Source of the DNA: Trueperaceae bacterium
GTDB lineage: Bacteria > Deinococcota > Deinococci > Deinococcales > Trueperaceae
NCBI GenBank assembly: GCA_007130445.1
Contig: SLSM01000405.1
Span: 1-9,294 of the forward strand
DNA: 9,294 nucleotides
Reading direction: 5' to 3'
This document shows, piece after piece, positions 8,729-9,294 of this stretch. Within the stretch, counting starts at the first letter, position 1; every line of letters begins with the position of its first letter. The translations under genes were made by a program, and so were the position numbers. The notes beneath the pieces are model-generated. The model saw nothing but the letters and a program-made list of their open reading frames with translations. It was not told the origin of the DNA and made no database searches.

Positions 8729-8729
8729 T
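8700..8729 (+). promoter_or_regulatory. Sigma-70 type promoter of the tRNA operon, inside the dxs 3' end
   Basis: A perfect -35 TTGACA (8700-8705) and a near-perfect -10 TATAGT (8724-8729) are separated by 18 bases. Transcription would start near 8736, about 45 bases before tRNA-Asp. The promoter lies within the last ten codons of dxs, and the dxs TAG stop (8726-8728) is part of the -10 box. It is by far the best consensus match in the window, as expected for a stable-RNA operon. Confidence 0.85.
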
Positions 8730-8746
8730 GACGGTCGCTCATCTGA

Positions 8747-8761
8747 CGCGTCCTGGACGCG
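8747..8761 (+). repeat. Short inverted repeat in the tRNA leader
   Basis: Seven-base arms cgcgtcc (8747-8753) and ggacgcg (8755-8761) are exact reverse complements around one T, folding as a 6-bp stem with a three-base loop. It lies in the 5' leader of the tRNA transcript and also just after dxs. It could mark leader folding or processing, or act weakly at the dxs 3' end. It has no T-run. Confidence 0.4.
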
Positions 8762-8780
8762 ACTCTTGGGTGATCAACGC

Positions 8781-8856
8781 GGAGCCGTAGTGTAGCGGTT
8801 AGCATATCTGCCTGTCACGCAGAAGGTCGCGGGTTCAAATCCCGTCGGCTCCGCCA
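8781..8856 (+). tRNA. tRNA-Asp (GTC)
   Basis: A complete cloverleaf with encoded CCA. The acceptor ggagccg (8781-8787) pairs with cggctcc (8846-8852). The anticodon stem tctgc/gcaga (8807-8811, 8819-8823) encloses loop CTGTCAC with anticodon GTC at 8814-8816. The T-arm carries TTCAAAT. The discriminator base is G (8853), the expected identity element for tRNA-Asp. The D-stem has G-U pairs at both ends. It decodes GAC and GAU and is the first gene of the tRNA operon. Confidence 0.97.
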
Positions 8857-8859
8857 TCC

Positions 8860-8935
8860 GGCCGGGTAGCTCAGTTGGTAGAGCACACGACTGAAAATCG
8901 TGGTGTCGGCAGTTCAAATCTGCCCCCGGCCACCA
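8860..8935 (+). tRNA. tRNA-Phe (GAA)
   Basis: A complete cloverleaf with encoded CCA, starting only three bases after tRNA-Asp. The acceptor ggccggg (8860-8866) pairs with cccggcc (8925-8931). The anticodon stem cacga/tcgtg (8886-8890, 8898-8902) encloses loop CTGAAAA with anticodon GAA at 8893-8895. The discriminator is A (8932). The short spacer means that both tRNAs must be cut from a common precursor. Confidence 0.97.
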
Positions 8936-8939
8936 CCGT

Positions 8940-8976
8940 TGCACGCGAGGCGCCGAGCGCGCCTCGCGACCGTGCA
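8940..8976 (+). repeat. Strong hairpin between tRNA-Phe and tRNA-Thr
   Basis: The inner arms 8944-8953 and 8959-8968 are exact 10-base reverse complements around a five-base loop (cgagc). The stem can be continued by tgcac (8940-8944) pairing with gtgca (8972-8976), with a small bulge. It fills most of the 47-base spacer, the only sizeable gap inside the tRNA cluster. With no T-run, it is more likely a processing landmark or partial attenuator than a full terminator. Confidence 0.55.
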
Positions 8977-8982
8977 CGGCGG

Positions 8983-9057
8983 GCCAATGTAGCTCAGTGG
9001 TAGAGCAGCCGATTCGTAATCGGCAGGTCGTCAGTTCGAATCTGACCATTGGCTCCA
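8983..9057 (+). tRNA. tRNA-Thr (CGT)
   Basis: A complete cloverleaf with encoded CCA. The acceptor gccaatg (8983-8989) pairs with cattggc (9047-9053). The anticodon stem gccga/tcggc (9008-9012, 9020-9024) encloses loop TTCGTAA with anticodon CGT at 9015-9017. The discriminator is T (9054). It reads ACG, a frequent threonine codon in GC-rich genomes. It is the last gene of the operon and is followed by a hairpin. Confidence 0.96.
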
Positions 9058-9066
9058 ACGCGACAA

Positions 9067-9099
9067 CGACGCGCCCCGGTATCGATCTGGGGCGCGTCG
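9067..9099. terminator. Terminator-like hairpin between the convergent tRNA operon and stress-protein gene
   Basis: Arms cgacgcgcccc (9067-9077) and ggggcgcgtcg (9089-9099) form a perfect 11-bp stem around an 11-base loop. It starts 10 bases after the tRNA-Thr CCA and lies 28 bases from the stop codon of the opposing gene, the usual place for a shared bidirectional terminator. Neither strand shows a strong T-run after it, so efficiency is uncertain. An alternative pairing joins aacgcgac (9057-9064) with gtcgcgtt (9096-9103). Confidence 0.65.
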
Positions 9100-9126
9100 C
9101 GTTGCGCTGGGGCGTCGTCGCCAGCG

Positions 9127-9294
9127 TCAGCCCAGCGGCGTGAGCGCCGGCATGCTGGTGTCTTCTCGGCCGCGGATCATGATGACCGGCACGTGCACCA
9201 TGCGCAAGACGCGCTCGGCGACCGAGCCCATGATGGCGCGGCTGAGGCCGCTGCGGCCGTGCGTCGCCATCACCACGGCGTCGATGTCGTCCTC
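9127..9294 (-). CDS. Universal stress protein (UspA family), C-terminal part
   Basis: Reading the minus strand from the window edge gives 55 residues ending at a TGA (complement of 9127-9129). The start lies beyond the window. VVMATHGRSGLSRAIMGS is the UspA-family nucleotide-binding signature, G-2x-G-9x-G-S, with Ala in place of the first Gly. It is followed by VAERVLRMVHVPVIMIR, the conserved final helix and strand. A tail of about 15 residues (GREDTSMPALTPLG) extends past the fold. Usp proteins are small cytoplasmic ATP-binding or dimer-forming proteins induced by stress; the individual role is unknown. The gene converges on the tRNA operon. Too short for a finer assignment, but the motif is clear. 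Confidence 0.92.
   Translation of the reverse strand, partial: EDDIDAVVMATHGRSGLSRAIMGSVAERVLRMVHVPVIMIRGREDTSMPALTPLG

Noticed and set aside
8774..9058. Minus-strand ORF of 94 codons across the three tRNAs
   Set aside because: Its translation (for example GADLNCRHHDFQSCALP and EPTGFEPATFCVTG) is the typical spurious peptide read antisense to tRNA genes. The tRNAs on the + strand explain the sequence fully.

Overview
The window is a GC-rich, gene-dense stretch of bacterial chromosome and almost all of it is housekeeping. Several signals point to Deinococcota, perhaps the Truepera branch. DXS has E-D-V after the catalytic IAE where the E. coli enzyme has E-Q-H, and it also carries ITPAMREGSGL and FFDPAS-NPF blocks that I recall from Deinococcus DXS. 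PurD has a K-x-S-G-L-A-x-G-K-G loop. Several genes have a TAnnnT box 5-7 bases before the start codon and no Shine-Dalgarno, the leaderless arrangement common in that phylum. The taxonomic call is an inference from remembered sequences, not from a search.

Layout, left to right on the + strand: (1) the 3' end of a MalK/UgpC-type sugar ABC transporter ATPase (1-342), then a perfect 13-bp GC hairpin; (2) a twin-ATPase ABC-F protein (412-2379); (3) a tight cluster of a fumarylacetoacetate-hydrolase-family enzyme (2385-3152), an MBL-fold hydrolase (3160-4131), purN (4124-4732) and purD (4729-5979), with overlapping or nearly touching ends; (4) a small predicted lipoprotein of unknown function (6039-6728); (5) dxs (6836-8728), the first enzyme of the MEP isoprenoid pathway; (6) a tRNA operon Asp(GTC)-Phe(GAA)-Thr(CGT) at 8781-9057; (7) on the - strand, the C-terminal end of a universal stress protein (9127-9294), convergent with the tRNAs across a shared hairpin.

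PurD makes glycinamide ribonucleotide and PurN formylates it, so the two overlapping pur genes encode consecutive steps of purine synthesis. The two upstream hydrolases appear to be co-transcribed with them, but no metabolic link is evident. The tRNA operon has the clearest promoter in the window (TTGACA, 18-bp spacer, TATAGT). It lies inside the last codons of dxs, and its -10 box contains the dxs stop codon.

I found no CRISPR array, transposon, prophage, toxin-antitoxin pair or other defence-like system, and nothing that looks like a new multi-gene system. The observations most worth checking are the promoters overlapping upstream genes, the leaderless starts, the uncharacterised lipoprotein, and the hydrolase pair joined to purND. 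No gene-free stretch exceeds 300 bases: the region 8729-9126 holds the three tRNAs and hairpins.
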